A stretch of DNA of 64,000 bases from Streptomyces tauricus. Lineage in GTDB: Bacteria; Actinomycetota; Actinomycetes; Streptomycetales; Streptomycetaceae. A program made the position numbers and the translations under genes. The stretch lies in contig NZ_BMVY01000002.1 of NCBI RefSeq assembly GCF_014650955.1, positions 186,001 through 250,000 of the forward strand, in the 5' to 3' direction. Below are positions 16,552-24,651 of the stretch, in pieces (position 1 is the first letter of the stretch; each line of letters opens with the position of its first letter). The notes under the pieces were generated by a model. The model was not told the DNA's origin, searched no databases, and was given only the letters and a program-made list of their open reading frames with translations.

Positions 16552-17883
16552 ATGCCTGTTGAACACGACGAGATCCCCTTCGACGACCGGCTGGGCACGG
16601 CCCTGCGGCAGGCCGGCGACTCCTTCGAGACCGACGGGGCGGCCCTGGTCGCCGCCGGCCGGACCCGCGGCCGGCGGCTGAGGCTGCGGCGGCGAGCGGC
16701 CGTCGTGGGCGGCGTGACCGGGATCGCCCTCGCGGGGGTCGGCGGGGCGCTGCTCGTGCCCTGGGACGGCGGCCAGGGCACGGAGCGGTCCGTGGCCTCG
16801 GGCGGGACCCCCGGCCCGGGCGGCAGCGTCACGCCCGACCGCGCCGCCGTGACCGGCCCCGACCTGCTCCGGACCCTGGAATCGCTGCTCCCCGAGGGGA
16901 CGTTCAGCGTGAAGGAGGCGCGCTCCACCGATCACCGCCAGGGCCCGTACGCCCGCCTCGTGTTCGACGACGGCCACGGGCAGGCGGCGGTCGAGGTCGG
17001 CCTCGGCCGCATCGACGCGGACAGCGAACAGGCCGAGGAGGCGACCACCTGCCCGGACAAGGCCTTCGCGCAGTACGACGCCTGCGAGCGCAGCGAACTC
17101 CCCGACGGCTCAGCCCTCATGATCGTCCAGGGTTACGAGTACCCGGACCGCCGTGTGGACACGAAGTACTGGTACGCGCAGCTCGTCACCCCGCAGGGCC
17201 AGCAGGTCAGCGTGATGGAGTGGAACGCGTCCGCCGAGAAGGACGCCCCCGTCACCAGGCCCGATCCGCCGCTCTCCCCCGCGCAGCTGAAGTCCGTCGT
17301 GACGGCGGCGGAGTGGCGCGCCGCCGTCGACTCCATCCCGCGGAAGCCGGCGGGCAAGGGGACGGGCGGCACGGAGTCCGCTCCCCCGGCGTCCGGGGAC
17401 CCGGGGGCCGGGACATCGGAGGCCGGGACACCGGAGGCCGGGACATCCGGGGCCGACGGCCGGTCGGTCAGGCCCACGTTCCTGTCGCTGCTTCCCCAGG
17501 GGGTGGAGGTGGTCACGAAGGGGGACCAGGGCTCCGAGTTCACCTATGTGGTCGTCGACGACGGCAAGGGCAGGAGCCTCGTCCAGATCAACGTGCAGCC
17601 CGGTATGTCGGACACCGAGGACCAGCTCTTCGGCCCCGACGCCGAGACGCTGCCCGACGGCACGAAGGTCACCGCCCGGCAGGGCCCCGGCGAGAAGGGC
17701 GGCTCCGGAGTCGTCATGTGGACCGTCGACACCCTCAGGGCCGACGGACTGCGGGTGGTGGTCAGCGCCTTCAACAGCGGTGCGCAGAACACCCCCGCGA
17801 CCCGTGACGAGCCCGCGCTGACCATGGAGCAGCTCAGGAAGATCGCCACCAGCGGGAAGTGGCGGGATTTCGCGGACCGGTAG
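16552..17883 (+). CDS. Single-span membrane protein, likely regulator of the adjacent SigE-family sigma factor
   Basis: 443 aa. The cytoplasmic N-terminus (about 55 residues, rich in acidic then basic residues) is followed by one helix (AAVVGGVTGIALAGVGGALLV) and a long extracytoplasmic part. That part holds two similar domains (about residues 95-260 and 300-440, each with LxSLLPxG near its start), joined by a linker containing repeats of EAGTS/EAGTP. The order sigma factor then membrane protein is standard for SigE-family pairs. No ZAS zinc motif is visible, so an anti-sigma function is inferred from position only. Confidence 0.75.
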   Translation: MPVEHDEIPFDDRLGTALRQAGDSFETDGAALVAAGRTRGRRLRLRRRAAVVGGVTGIALAGVGGALLVPWDGGQGTERSVASGGTPGPGGSVTPDRAAVTGPDLLRTLESLLPEGTFSVKEARSTDHRQGPYARLVFDDGHGQAAVEVGLGRIDADSEQAEEATTCPDKAFAQYDACERSELPDGSALMIVQGYEYPDRRVDTKYWYAQLVTPQGQQVSVMEWNASAEKDAPVTRPDPPLSPAQLKSVVTAAEWRAAVDSIPRKPAGKGTGGTESAPPASGDPGAGTSEAGTPEAGTSGADGRSVRPTFLSLLPQGVEVVTKGDQGSEFTYVVVDDGKGRSLVQINVQPGMSDTEDQLFGPDAETLPDGTKVTARQGPGEKGGSGVVMWTVDTLRADGLRVVVSAFNSGAQNTPATRDEPALTMEQLRKIATSGKWRDFADR

Positions 17884-17886
17884 GTC

Positions 17887-19359
17887 CTAGAAGAACTCCG
17901 CCCACGGCTGGTCCCAGATCTGCTTCACGCACAGGACGACGAAGAGCAGTCCCGCGATCGTCAGCATGGCGTTGCTCAGGAGGCCGTTGCGCCACTCGGG
18001 GGGCGTGCGTGAGGAGTTGAGGAGCCAGACCAGGGTGAGGGCCAGGAAGGGGAGGAAGGCCGCGCCCAGGACTCCGTACAGGATGATCAGGCGGAAGGGC
18101 TGGCCCTCGAAGAGCAGGATCATGGGCGGGAAGGTCAGCCAGAGGAGGTAGGCGCGGAACGGCCAGGACTTCTCGTGGGCGCCCGATGCCACCTCCTCGC
18201 CGGAGGCCGGGGTGGGGGCGGGGGCGGGGGTGCGTGCCGGGGTCGAGGCCGGAGTGGGGTCCGGGGTCGGGGTCGCGTGTGCGGTCTTTGAAGCCGACCT
18301 GTCCTTGCGGAAGCGTTCCACGAAGTCCGCGAACATCAGGCTCACGCCGTGCCAGACGCCGATGAGCGAGGTGAAGGACGTGGCGAAGAAGCCGATGAGG
18401 AAGAACTTGGCGGTCGCCGTGCCGTACTCGTCCTCCAGGATGTCCCCGAGCTGGATCAGGCCCTTGTCGCCGCTCGCGATGGCGACGTTCGAGGAGTGCA
18501 GGATCTCCGCGCCCACGAAGAGCATGGCGATGACGAAGATGCCGGTGGTGATGTAGGCGACCCGGTTGTCGAGCCGCATCACCTTCATCCAGCCGGTGTT
18601 CGTCCAGCCCTTCGCGTTGACCCAGTAGCCGTACGCGGCGAGCGTGATCGTGCCGCCGACGCCGCCGATCAGGCCGAGCGTGTTGAGGATCGAGTCCTTC
18701 TCGTCGGGCAGCACCGGCAGCAGGCCCGCGAACGCCTCGCCCAGGTTCGGCGTGACGCGGATCGCCAGATAGACCGTGACGACGAACATGACGCCCACCA
18801 GGACCGTCATGACCTTCTCGAACACCGCGTACTTGTTGAACCAGACGAAGACCAGACCCACCAGGCCGGTCAGGATCGCCCACCACTTGAGGTCCATCAC
18901 GTCCGGGAACAGGGCTTGCAGGGGCAGGCCCGACGACGACATGGCCGCCGCCCCGTAGACGAAGCCCCAGATCACGACGTACGCCACGAAGAACCACGAC
19001 GTCCAGCGGCCCAGGCTCGCCCAGCCGTCGAAGAGCGTCCGGCCCGTCGACAGGTGCCAGCGGCCCGCCGCCTCGGCGAGGGAGATCTTGACGAGGCAGC
19101 CGATCACGGCGGCCCACAGGAGGGTGTAGCCGAAGTTCGAGCCCGCGATCAGAGTGGCGACGAGGTCGCCCGCGCCCACGCCGGTCGCGGCGACCACGAT
19201 GCCGGGGCCGATGTACTTCCAACTGGATTTACGCGGGGCGCCGGTGTTTTTTCCCGACGGCCCCGATGGCCCCGATGGACCTGATGCCGTTGTTCCTGCT
19301 GGGGGCCCCGCTGTGCTGCCCGAGCCCGTGGTGTCCGCGTGTCCCGAGGTGTCCGCCAT
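17887..19359 (-). CDS. Nramp family divalent metal transporter
   Basis: 490 aa from ATG 19359. A Pro/Gly/Ser-rich cytoplasmic N-terminus of about 40 residues precedes KYIGPGIVVAATGVGAGDLVATLIAGSNFG, the first Nramp helix. The usual DPGN metal motif is replaced by GAGD, as in a branch of Nramp-related proteins that may move other substrates such as magnesium or solutes, so the ion is uncertain. About eleven helices follow. An extended Pro/Thr/Ala-rich cytoplasmic loop of roughly 40 residues interrupts the C-terminal third. It is divergent from the M14 carboxypeptidase gene. Confidence 0.85.
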   Translation of the reverse strand: MADTSGHADTTGSGSTAGPPAGTTASGPSGPSGPSGKNTGAPRKSSWKYIGPGIVVAATGVGAGDLVATLIAGSNFGYTLLWAAVIGCLVKISLAEAAGRWHLSTGRTLFDGWASLGRWTSWFFVAYVVIWGFVYGAAAMSSSGLPLQALFPDVMDLKWWAILTGLVGLVFVWFNKYAVFEKVMTVLVGVMFVVTVYLAIRVTPNLGEAFAGLLPVLPDEKDSILNTLGLIGGVGGTITLAAYGYWVNAKGWTNTGWMKVMRLDNRVAYITTGIFVIAMLFVGAEILHSSNVAIASGDKGLIQLGDILEDEYGTATAKFFLIGFFATSFTSLIGVWHGVSLMFADFVERFRKDRSASKTAHATPTPDPTPASTPARTPAPAPTPASGEEVASGAHEKSWPFRAYLLWLTFPPMILLFEGQPFRLIILYGVLGAAFLPFLALTLVWLLNSSRTPPEWRNGLLSNAMLTIAGLLFVVLCVKQIWDQPWAEFF

Positions 19360-19627
19360 GCCGATCAAGAAAGCGTAAAGAGATGCGGGGCACAAGAGGG
19401 CGTGCGCCGATCCCCACCTGATGTGCACAGCGTGAACTGCCTGTTCGAGCCGGGGGCGAAGGGCGGCGGCCGTGCGATTTCGGCCTGTTTCCGGTTCCGG
19501 CTCACGGGTCGGCCTTGACCCGAACATGCCATAGCTCCACGATGAGCGCCACACCGCACAGCCATCCCCCGCTCCAATCCCCACATTTCCGGTGACCCCG
19601 GATCTCATGGAGAAAACAGGAGGATCC

Positions 19628-20965
19628 ATGCGTTTTCGTAGTAGACGTGGGCGGCGCAGCGCTGCTCTCGCCACACTCCTCGCGCTGGCTCTCGCGGCGC
19701 CCGTCGCCGCCATGACCGACGCGGGAGCCGCCCCCGGCAAGGCTCCCGCCGCCGACACGGACGAGATCCGCCAGTACGAGATCCATGTGCACGGCAGCAC
19801 CTCCGCCGTCCGTACGGCGATCGCGCGGACCGGTGTGTCGATCGACGAGGCCGACGAGGAGACGGTCGTCGTCTCCGGTCGCGCCTCCCAGGCGAAGGAA
19901 CTGCGGCGGCTGGGGTACGAGGTCACGTCCCTCGGCTCCGCCCCGGACCGGTCCAGCGCCGCCGACGTCGGCGTCCTCGACTTCCCCTCCGCCGACTCGC
20001 GGTACCACAACTACGCCGAGATGAACACGGAGATCAACCAGCGGCTCTCCGCCTACCCGGGCATCATGAGCAAGCGCGTGATCGGGAAGTCCTACCAGGG
20101 CCGGGACATCATCGCCATCAAGATCAGCGACAACGTCGCCACCGACGAGTCCGAGCCCGAGGTGCTGTTCACCCACCACCAGCACGCACGCGAGCACCTC
20201 ACCGTGGAGATGGCGCTCTATCTGCTGCGGGAGCTGGGCGCGGGATACGGGTCGGATTCCCGCGTCACGAACATGGTGAACAACCGGGAGATCTGGATCG
20301 TGCCTGATCTCAATCCGGACGGCGGCGAGTACGACATCGCCACCGGGGCGTATCGGTCGTGGCGGAAGAACCGGCAGCCCAACAGCGGCAGTTCGGCCGT
20401 CGGGACCGATCTGAACCGGAACTGGAACTACCGGTGGGGGTGCTGTGGCGGGTCCTCCGGATCCACCTCGTCCGAGACCTACCGGGGTTCGGCGCCCGAG
20501 TCCGCGCCCGAGGTGAAGGTCGTCGCCGACTTCGTCCGCAGCCGGGTCGTCGGCGGCACCCAGCAGATCAAGGCGGGCGTGGACTTCCACACGTACAGCG
20601 AGCTGGTGCTGTGGCCCTTCGGGTACACCACCGCGGACACCACGACCGGGATGACGGCGGACGACCGCAACGCGTTCGCCGCGGTCGGGCAGAAGATGGC
20701 CGCCAGCAACGGGTACACGCCGGAGCAGTCGAGCGACCTGTACATCACCGACGGGTCGATCGACGACTATCTGTGGGGCAGCCAGAAGATCTTCGGCTAC
20801 ACCTTCGAGATGTATCCGTCGTCCAGCGGCGGGGGCGGGTTCTATCCGCCCGACGAGGTCATCGAGCGCGAGACCTCGCGGAACCGGGACGCGGTGCTGC
20901 AGTTGCTGGAGAACGCCGACTGCATGTATCGGTCCATCGGGAAGGAAGCTCAGTATTGCGCTTGA
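19628..20965 (+). CDS. Secreted M14 zinc carboxypeptidase
   Basis: 445 aa from ATG 19628, preceded by AGGAGG at five bases. The signal peptide ([18 protein letters not shown]) is followed by a propeptide-like region and the M14 catalytic domain. Zinc ligands are in [12 protein letters not shown] (H186, E189), the substrate-binding segment is [10 protein letters not shown], the third ligand lies in [11 protein letters not shown], and the catalytic Glu is in FGYTFEMYP. It should remove C-terminal residues from extracellular peptides. The 268-base gap to the Nramp gene is a divergent promoter region in which I see no further feature. Confidence 0.92.
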   Translation: MRFRSRRGRRSAALATLLALALAAPVAAMTDAGAAPGKAPAADTDEIRQYEIHVHGSTSAVRTAIARTGVSIDEADEETVVVSGRASQAKELRRLGYEVTSLGSAPDRSSAADVGVLDFPSADSRYHNYAEMNTEINQRLSAYPGIMSKRVIGKSYQGRDIIAIKISDNVATDESEPEVLFTHHQHAREHLTVEMALYLLRELGAGYGSDSRVTNMVNNREIWIVPDLNPDGGEYDIATGAYRSWRKNRQPNSGSSAVGTDLNRNWNYRWGCCGGSSGSTSSETYRGSAPESAPEVKVVADFVRSRVVGGTQQIKAGVDFHTYSELVLWPFGYTTADTTTGMTADDRNAFAAVGQKMAASNGYTPEQSSDLYITDGSIDDYLWGSQKIFGYTFEMYPSSSGGGGFYPPDEVIERETSRNRDAVLQLLENADCMYRSIGKEAQYCA

Positions 20966-21046
20966 GCGTGTGACCTGATGTGTGAGGGGGGCTGCGGGCC
21001 GGTGTGGTTGGCTCGCAGTCCCCCTGCGTTTGTGGCTGTACTTTTT

Positions 21047-21092
21047 GCCTGCGCTTGCGCCTGCACTTGTGCCTGCGCCTGCGCCTGTACGT
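21047..21092. repeat. Imperfect TGCGCC/TGCACT hexamer tract
   Basis: About seven degenerate 6-base units (TGCGCT, TGCGCC, TGCACT, TGTGCC and similar) lie between the carboxypeptidase stop and the convergent gene at 21098. They have the look of a simple-sequence expansion with no recognisable function. Confidence 0.5.
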
Positions 21093-21097
21093 GTGGC

Positions 21098-21679
21098 TTA
21101 CGGGGCGCTTGGCTCCTCAGCGTCCTCGAAGTAGGTGTCCAGGACCTCGTCGAGGCTGGTCTCCCACTCCTGGAAACTGGCTCGTGACTTCGCCTCTATC
21201 TCCAGGGGATACCAGCGGCGGTCCGGCGTGTGCACCGTGATGGTGAAACGCTTCCCGAAACGCGGCGACTCCGTCTCCACCGCGCCGATCTCGTCCCAGC
21301 GGAACTCGGCCTCCTGGTCGTCCAGGGTCAGCCGTACGCCGCGGTGGTCGGCGACGATCTTCGCGCGGCGGTCGGAGGCCTCGAAGACCGGGCCGTCGTC
21401 CGGGGCCGGGGTCTCCTCGGGGTCGCCCGGTGTGTCCGACGTGTCGGCCGACTTCTCGCCTGACTGCTCTTCGTTCGGCGTCTCTGCGTCGGAGGGTTCC
21501 TGGGCCTCCTTTGTCGCCTCGTCGTCGGACGCCGTCTCCTTCGAGACGGCGTCCTCGGGCTCCGCCGGCTTCGCGGCGCCGGGCTCGGCGGGGCGCGGGC
21601 CCGTGATGCCGGGCACGGCCGCCGGGTCGACCGCGGCACCTTGCAGGGGCTGGATGTTGGGTCCTATGCGCTGCTCCAC
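21098..21679 (-). CDS. Conserved hypothetical protein with acidic low-complexity N-terminus
   Basis: 193 aa. The first 100 residues are disordered and rich in E, D, P, S and T. The C-terminal half (about residues 100-190) forms a compact alternating pattern (AKIVADHRGVRLTLDDQEAEF, RWYPLEIEAKS, SFQEWETSLDEVLDTYFED) that resembles a small PH-like beta domain with a final helix. No signal peptide or membrane helix is present. It lies alone, convergent with the carboxypeptidase gene. Function unknown. Confidence 0.7.
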   Translation of the reverse strand: MEQRIGPNIQPLQGAAVDPAAVPGITGPRPAEPGAAKPAEPEDAVSKETASDDEATKEAQEPSDAETPNEEQSGEKSADTSDTPGDPEETPAPDDGPVFEASDRRAKIVADHRGVRLTLDDQEAEFRWDEIGAVETESPRFGKRFTITVHTPDRRWYPLEIEAKSRASFQEWETSLDEVLDTYFEDAEEPSAP

Positions 21680-21745
21680 AGCGGGCAGTATGGTCGACGA
21701 TCCTGTGCCAGGAACAGTCGGGCACCGGTTCGTCCCGCTACATCG

Positions 21746-23305
21746 TTATATGAAGACGCTCAGTGCCGCCGCCATCACGAAGCCCGCCACCGACAGCACC
21801 GTCTCCAGGACCGTCCACGACTTGAGGGTGTCCCGCTCGGAGATGCCGAAGTACTTGGCGACGATCCAGAAGCCGCCGTCGTTGACGTGCGAGGCGAAGA
21901 TCGAACCGGCCGAGATCGCCATGATGATCAGCGCCAGGTGTGCCTGGGAGAGGTCCTGGCCCTCGACCAGCGGGACCACGATGCCGGCCGTGGTCACGAT
22001 GGCCACCGTCGCCGAGCCCTGGGCGACCCGCAGGACCACCGAGATCAAGTAGGCCAGCACGATGACCGGCAGGCCCACGTCGTTGAAGGTGTCCGCCAGC
22101 GCGTCCGCGATGCCCGAGCCCTTGAGTACGGCGCCGAACACTCCGCCCGCGCCCACCACCAGGAGGATGTTGCCCACCGGCTTGAGGGAGGACGTCGACA
22201 CCGTCTCCAGGGACTTGCGGGACCAGCCCCGCCTGATGCCCAGCAGGTAGTACGCCATCAGCAGCGCGATCGTCAGCGCGACGAAGGGGTGCCCGAAGAA
22301 CTCGATGACCGAGCGGAAGGTCGAGGGGTCCAGCGCGATGGAGGAGAACGTCGCGGCCAGGATCAGGAGCAGGGGGGTTCCGATGATCAGGAAGACCGTG
22401 GGGAGGGGGACCGGCTGTTCCGCGTAGTCCTCGGGCGTCGTTGCTGCGTCAACTGCGGCATTCTTGTGGGTGCCTGTGGTGTTGAGCGCTCCTGTTGAGC
22501 GCGTTGCCGCTCGGCGGGCCGCCCGCTCTTCGGCCACCGCCGCCTTCGCCTCGTCCGCCGCCTCCAGCATGTCCTGCGGTACGGGGACGAAGAGCCGCTT
22601 GCCGATCCAGGCCGCGTACGCCCAGGCCGCGAGTACCGCCGGGATGCCTACGACGATGCCCATCAGGATGACCCAGCCGAGGTCCACCTTGAACAGGCCC
22701 GCGGCCGCCACCGGGCCGGGGTGCGGCGGCAGGAACGCGTGCGTCATCGACAGGCCCGCGAGCAGCGGCATGCAGTAGAGAAGGATCGACTTGCCCGAGC
22801 GCTTGGCCGCGGCGTAGACGATCGGCGCCAGGACGAAGATGCCCACGTCGAAGAAGACCGGGATGCCGAAGATCAGGCCGGTGAGGCCCATCGCCAGCGG
22901 GGCGCGCTTCTCGCCGAAGAGGTTCAGCAGGCGGGTGGAGAGTGCCTCGGCTCCGCCCGACACCTCCAGGATCGCGCCCAGCATCGTGCCCAGGCCGATG
23001 ATGATCGCGACGTGGCCGAGGATGCCGCCCATGCCCGACTCGATCATCGAGACCGAGGTCGATCTCTGGACCGTGCCGAAGAGTTCCGTCACGGACAGGC
23101 CCGCCGAGAGGCCCACGGCTATGGAGACCGCCAGCAGTGCGACGAACGGCTGGAGTCTGACCTTGATGATCAGGACCAGCAAAAAAACGATGCCCAGGGC
23201 CGCGACGGTCAGGAGTCCTGCCGTGCCGTCCAGGAGGAGGAGCAGGCCTCCTGTGTGAGGTGGGGTTTCTGCGGCTGCTGGGGCTGCTGCGAGGAGTGAT
23301 GGCAT
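21746..23305 (-). CDS. GntP family gluconate/sugar-acid permease
   Basis: 519 aa, about 12 helices. GntP landmarks include GMGGILGHVAIIIGLGTMLG, FGIPVFFDVGIFVLAPIVY and SMTHAFLPPHPGPVAAAGLF. GntP proteins import gluconate and related sugar acids by proton symport. A hydrophilic loop of about 50 residues in the middle carries an Ala-rich run. It ends the minus-strand run kinase, IclR, RidA, GntP, so the substrate is probably the acid metabolised by those enzymes; N-acetylglucosaminate or a related acid is my inference. Confidence 0.9.
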   Translation of the reverse strand: MPSLLAAAPAAAETPPHTGGLLLLLDGTAGLLTVAALGIVFLLVLIIKVRLQPFVALLAVSIAVGLSAGLSVTELFGTVQRSTSVSMIESGMGGILGHVAIIIGLGTMLGAILEVSGGAEALSTRLLNLFGEKRAPLAMGLTGLIFGIPVFFDVGIFVLAPIVYAAAKRSGKSILLYCMPLLAGLSMTHAFLPPHPGPVAAAGLFKVDLGWVILMGIVVGIPAVLAAWAYAAWIGKRLFVPVPQDMLEAADEAKAAVAEERAARRAATRSTGALNTTGTHKNAAVDAATTPEDYAEQPVPLPTVFLIIGTPLLLILAATFSSIALDPSTFRSVIEFFGHPFVALTIALLMAYYLLGIRRGWSRKSLETVSTSSLKPVGNILLVVGAGGVFGAVLKGSGIADALADTFNDVGLPVIVLAYLISVVLRVAQGSATVAIVTTAGIVVPLVEGQDLSQAHLALIIMAISAGSIFASHVNDGGFWIVAKYFGISERDTLKSWTVLETVLSVAGFVMAAALSVFI

Positions 23306-23376
23306 GGGGAGGGCCTCTTCTTGGGGGCAGGGTGCGGAGCATGTTTTTGGGCAGGGGGTATCGCCGTGTGTGGTGC

Positions 23377-23448
23377 CGGGGTTTGTGGGGGGGTGCGGGG
23401 GTTTGTGGGGGGGGTGCGGGGGTCGTGCGGGGTGGGGGTGGGGTGGGG
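23377..23448. repeat. G-run tandem repeat between ridA-like and gntP-like genes
   Basis: Two direct copies of roughly 23 bases (GGGGTTTGTGGGGGGGTGC and a near-copy) are followed by more G-runs on the plus strand. Many runs of four or more G could form a G-quadruplex in plus-strand DNA. The transcript of the minus-strand genes would be C-rich here. Confidence 0.6.
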
Positions 23449-23479
23449 CTTGTTGCCGGGTGGCAGCAAGCCCCTTTGC

Positions 23480-23890
23480 TCAGCTCAGTACTGCCAGTGC
23501 GTCGATCTCCACGAGGAGGCCGGCGGGCAGGCCCACGTAGACCGTGGTGCGCGCGGCGGGCGGGGCCGTGAGGTTCTGCTCCTCGAAGTACGCGTTGTAG
23601 ATCGCGTTCATCTCGGCGAAGTGGTCGACGTCGGTGAGGTAGACGCGGATCATCATCGCGTCGTCCCAGGAGGCGCCGCCCTCTTCGAGGATGGCCTTGA
23701 CGTTGGCCAGCGTCTGGAGCGTCTGCTCGCGCAGGGTGGGGCCCGCGGGGGTCGGCGGCTGGCCCTCGACCGCCGGCAGGAAGCCGACCTGGCCCGCGAC
23801 CTGGAGGATGTTCCCCTTCCTGACGCCGTGCGAGAACTTGGCGGGCGGGGTGGTGTGCGTCTTGGGGGTGAGGGCGGTCTTGTCGGTCAT
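23480..23890 (-). CDS. RidA family enamine/imine deaminase
   Basis: 136 aa, standard RidA (YjgF/UK114) size. Family features include the N-terminal SHGVRKGNILQVAGQVGF, the ANVKAILEEGGASWDDAMMI segment and AARTTVYVGLPAGLLVEIDA with the Arg that binds the substrate carboxylate. RidA hydrolyses reactive enamines and imines released by PLP-dependent dehydratases. That fits the PLP protein encoded divergently at 26123. Its start overlaps the IclR stop by four bases (ATGA), so they are co-translated. Confidence 0.92.
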   Translation of the reverse strand: MTDKTALTPKTHTTPPAKFSHGVRKGNILQVAGQVGFLPAVEGQPPTPAGPTLREQTLQTLANVKAILEEGGASWDDAMMIRVYLTDVDHFAEMNAIYNAYFEEQNLTAPPAARTTVYVGLPAGLLVEIDALAVLS

Positions 23891-24651
23891 GAGCTGGTTT
23901 CCTTCGTCGGGGTCTTGCCTGAGTACTCGGCGCTGATGGCTTCCGCTGTGCGGCGGACCAGGGGGAGCAGGGTGAGGAGTTCGGTCTCTGTGACGACTAC
24001 GTTCGGGGCCGAGACGGACATGGCCGCTACTACCCGTCCGTCCGTGCCTCGGATGGGTGCCGCCACGCAGTTGATGGACTCCTCATGGCCGCCGAGGTCG
24101 GTGGCCCAGCCCTGTTCTCTGACCTTGTCCAGTTCCCGCAGGAAGGCGGGGGCGCTGGGGGTCGAACGGGACGTGTACATGGGGTAGTCGAGCTTCTCCG
24201 CGAAGGTGCGGCGCTCGGGGTCCGGCAGGTCTGCCAGGAGCAGCTTGGCGACTGCGGCGACCGTGATGGCGACGGGCTTTCCGATGCGGGAGTACATGCG
24301 GACCGGGTAGCGGCTGTCGACCTTGTCGATGTACAGGACTTCGCCGTCCTCGTGCACGGCGAGGTGGACTGTGTGGCCGCAGTTCTCGTTGAGGCGTACG
24401 AGGTGGGGGTGGGCGATCTCGCGGACGTCGAGGTTCTCCACGGCTTCCTGGGCGAGCGCGAAGAGGCGGGCGCCGAGGCGGTAGCGCTGGTCGGACTGGC
24501 GGTAGACCAGGCCGTGTTCGTGGAGTGTGCGCAGGAGCCGCAGGGCGGTTGACTTGTGGACGTCCAGGCGGTCGGCGACCTGTCCTAGGTCGGCGGGGCC
24601 CTCGGCGAGCAGCGGCAGGATGCTCAGCGCTCGGTCGACTGTCTGACTCAT
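23887..24651 (-). CDS. IclR family transcriptional regulator
   Basis: 254 aa from ATG 24651. The winged HTH (VDRALSILPLLAEGPADLGQVADRLDVHKSTALRLLRTL) is followed by an IclR effector domain (CGHTVHLAVHEDGEVLYIDKV, GWATDLGGHEESINCVAAPIR). Relatives such as KdgR sense sugar-acid intermediates. The gene overlaps the kinase upstream and the RidA gene downstream by four bases each. It probably controls both this run and the divergent deaminase/deacylase genes through the palindromic site at 26075-26100. Confidence 0.92.
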   Translation of the reverse strand: MSQTVDRALSILPLLAEGPADLGQVADRLDVHKSTALRLLRTLHEHGLVYRQSDQRYRLGARLFALAQEAVENLDVREIAHPHLVRLNENCGHTVHLAVHEDGEVLYIDKVDSRYPVRMYSRIGKPVAITVAAVAKLLLADLPDPERRTFAEKLDYPMYTSRSTPSAPAFLRELDKVREQGWATDLGGHEESINCVAAPIRGTDGRVVAAMSVSAPNVVVTETELLTLLPLVRRTAEAISAEYSGKTPTKETSS

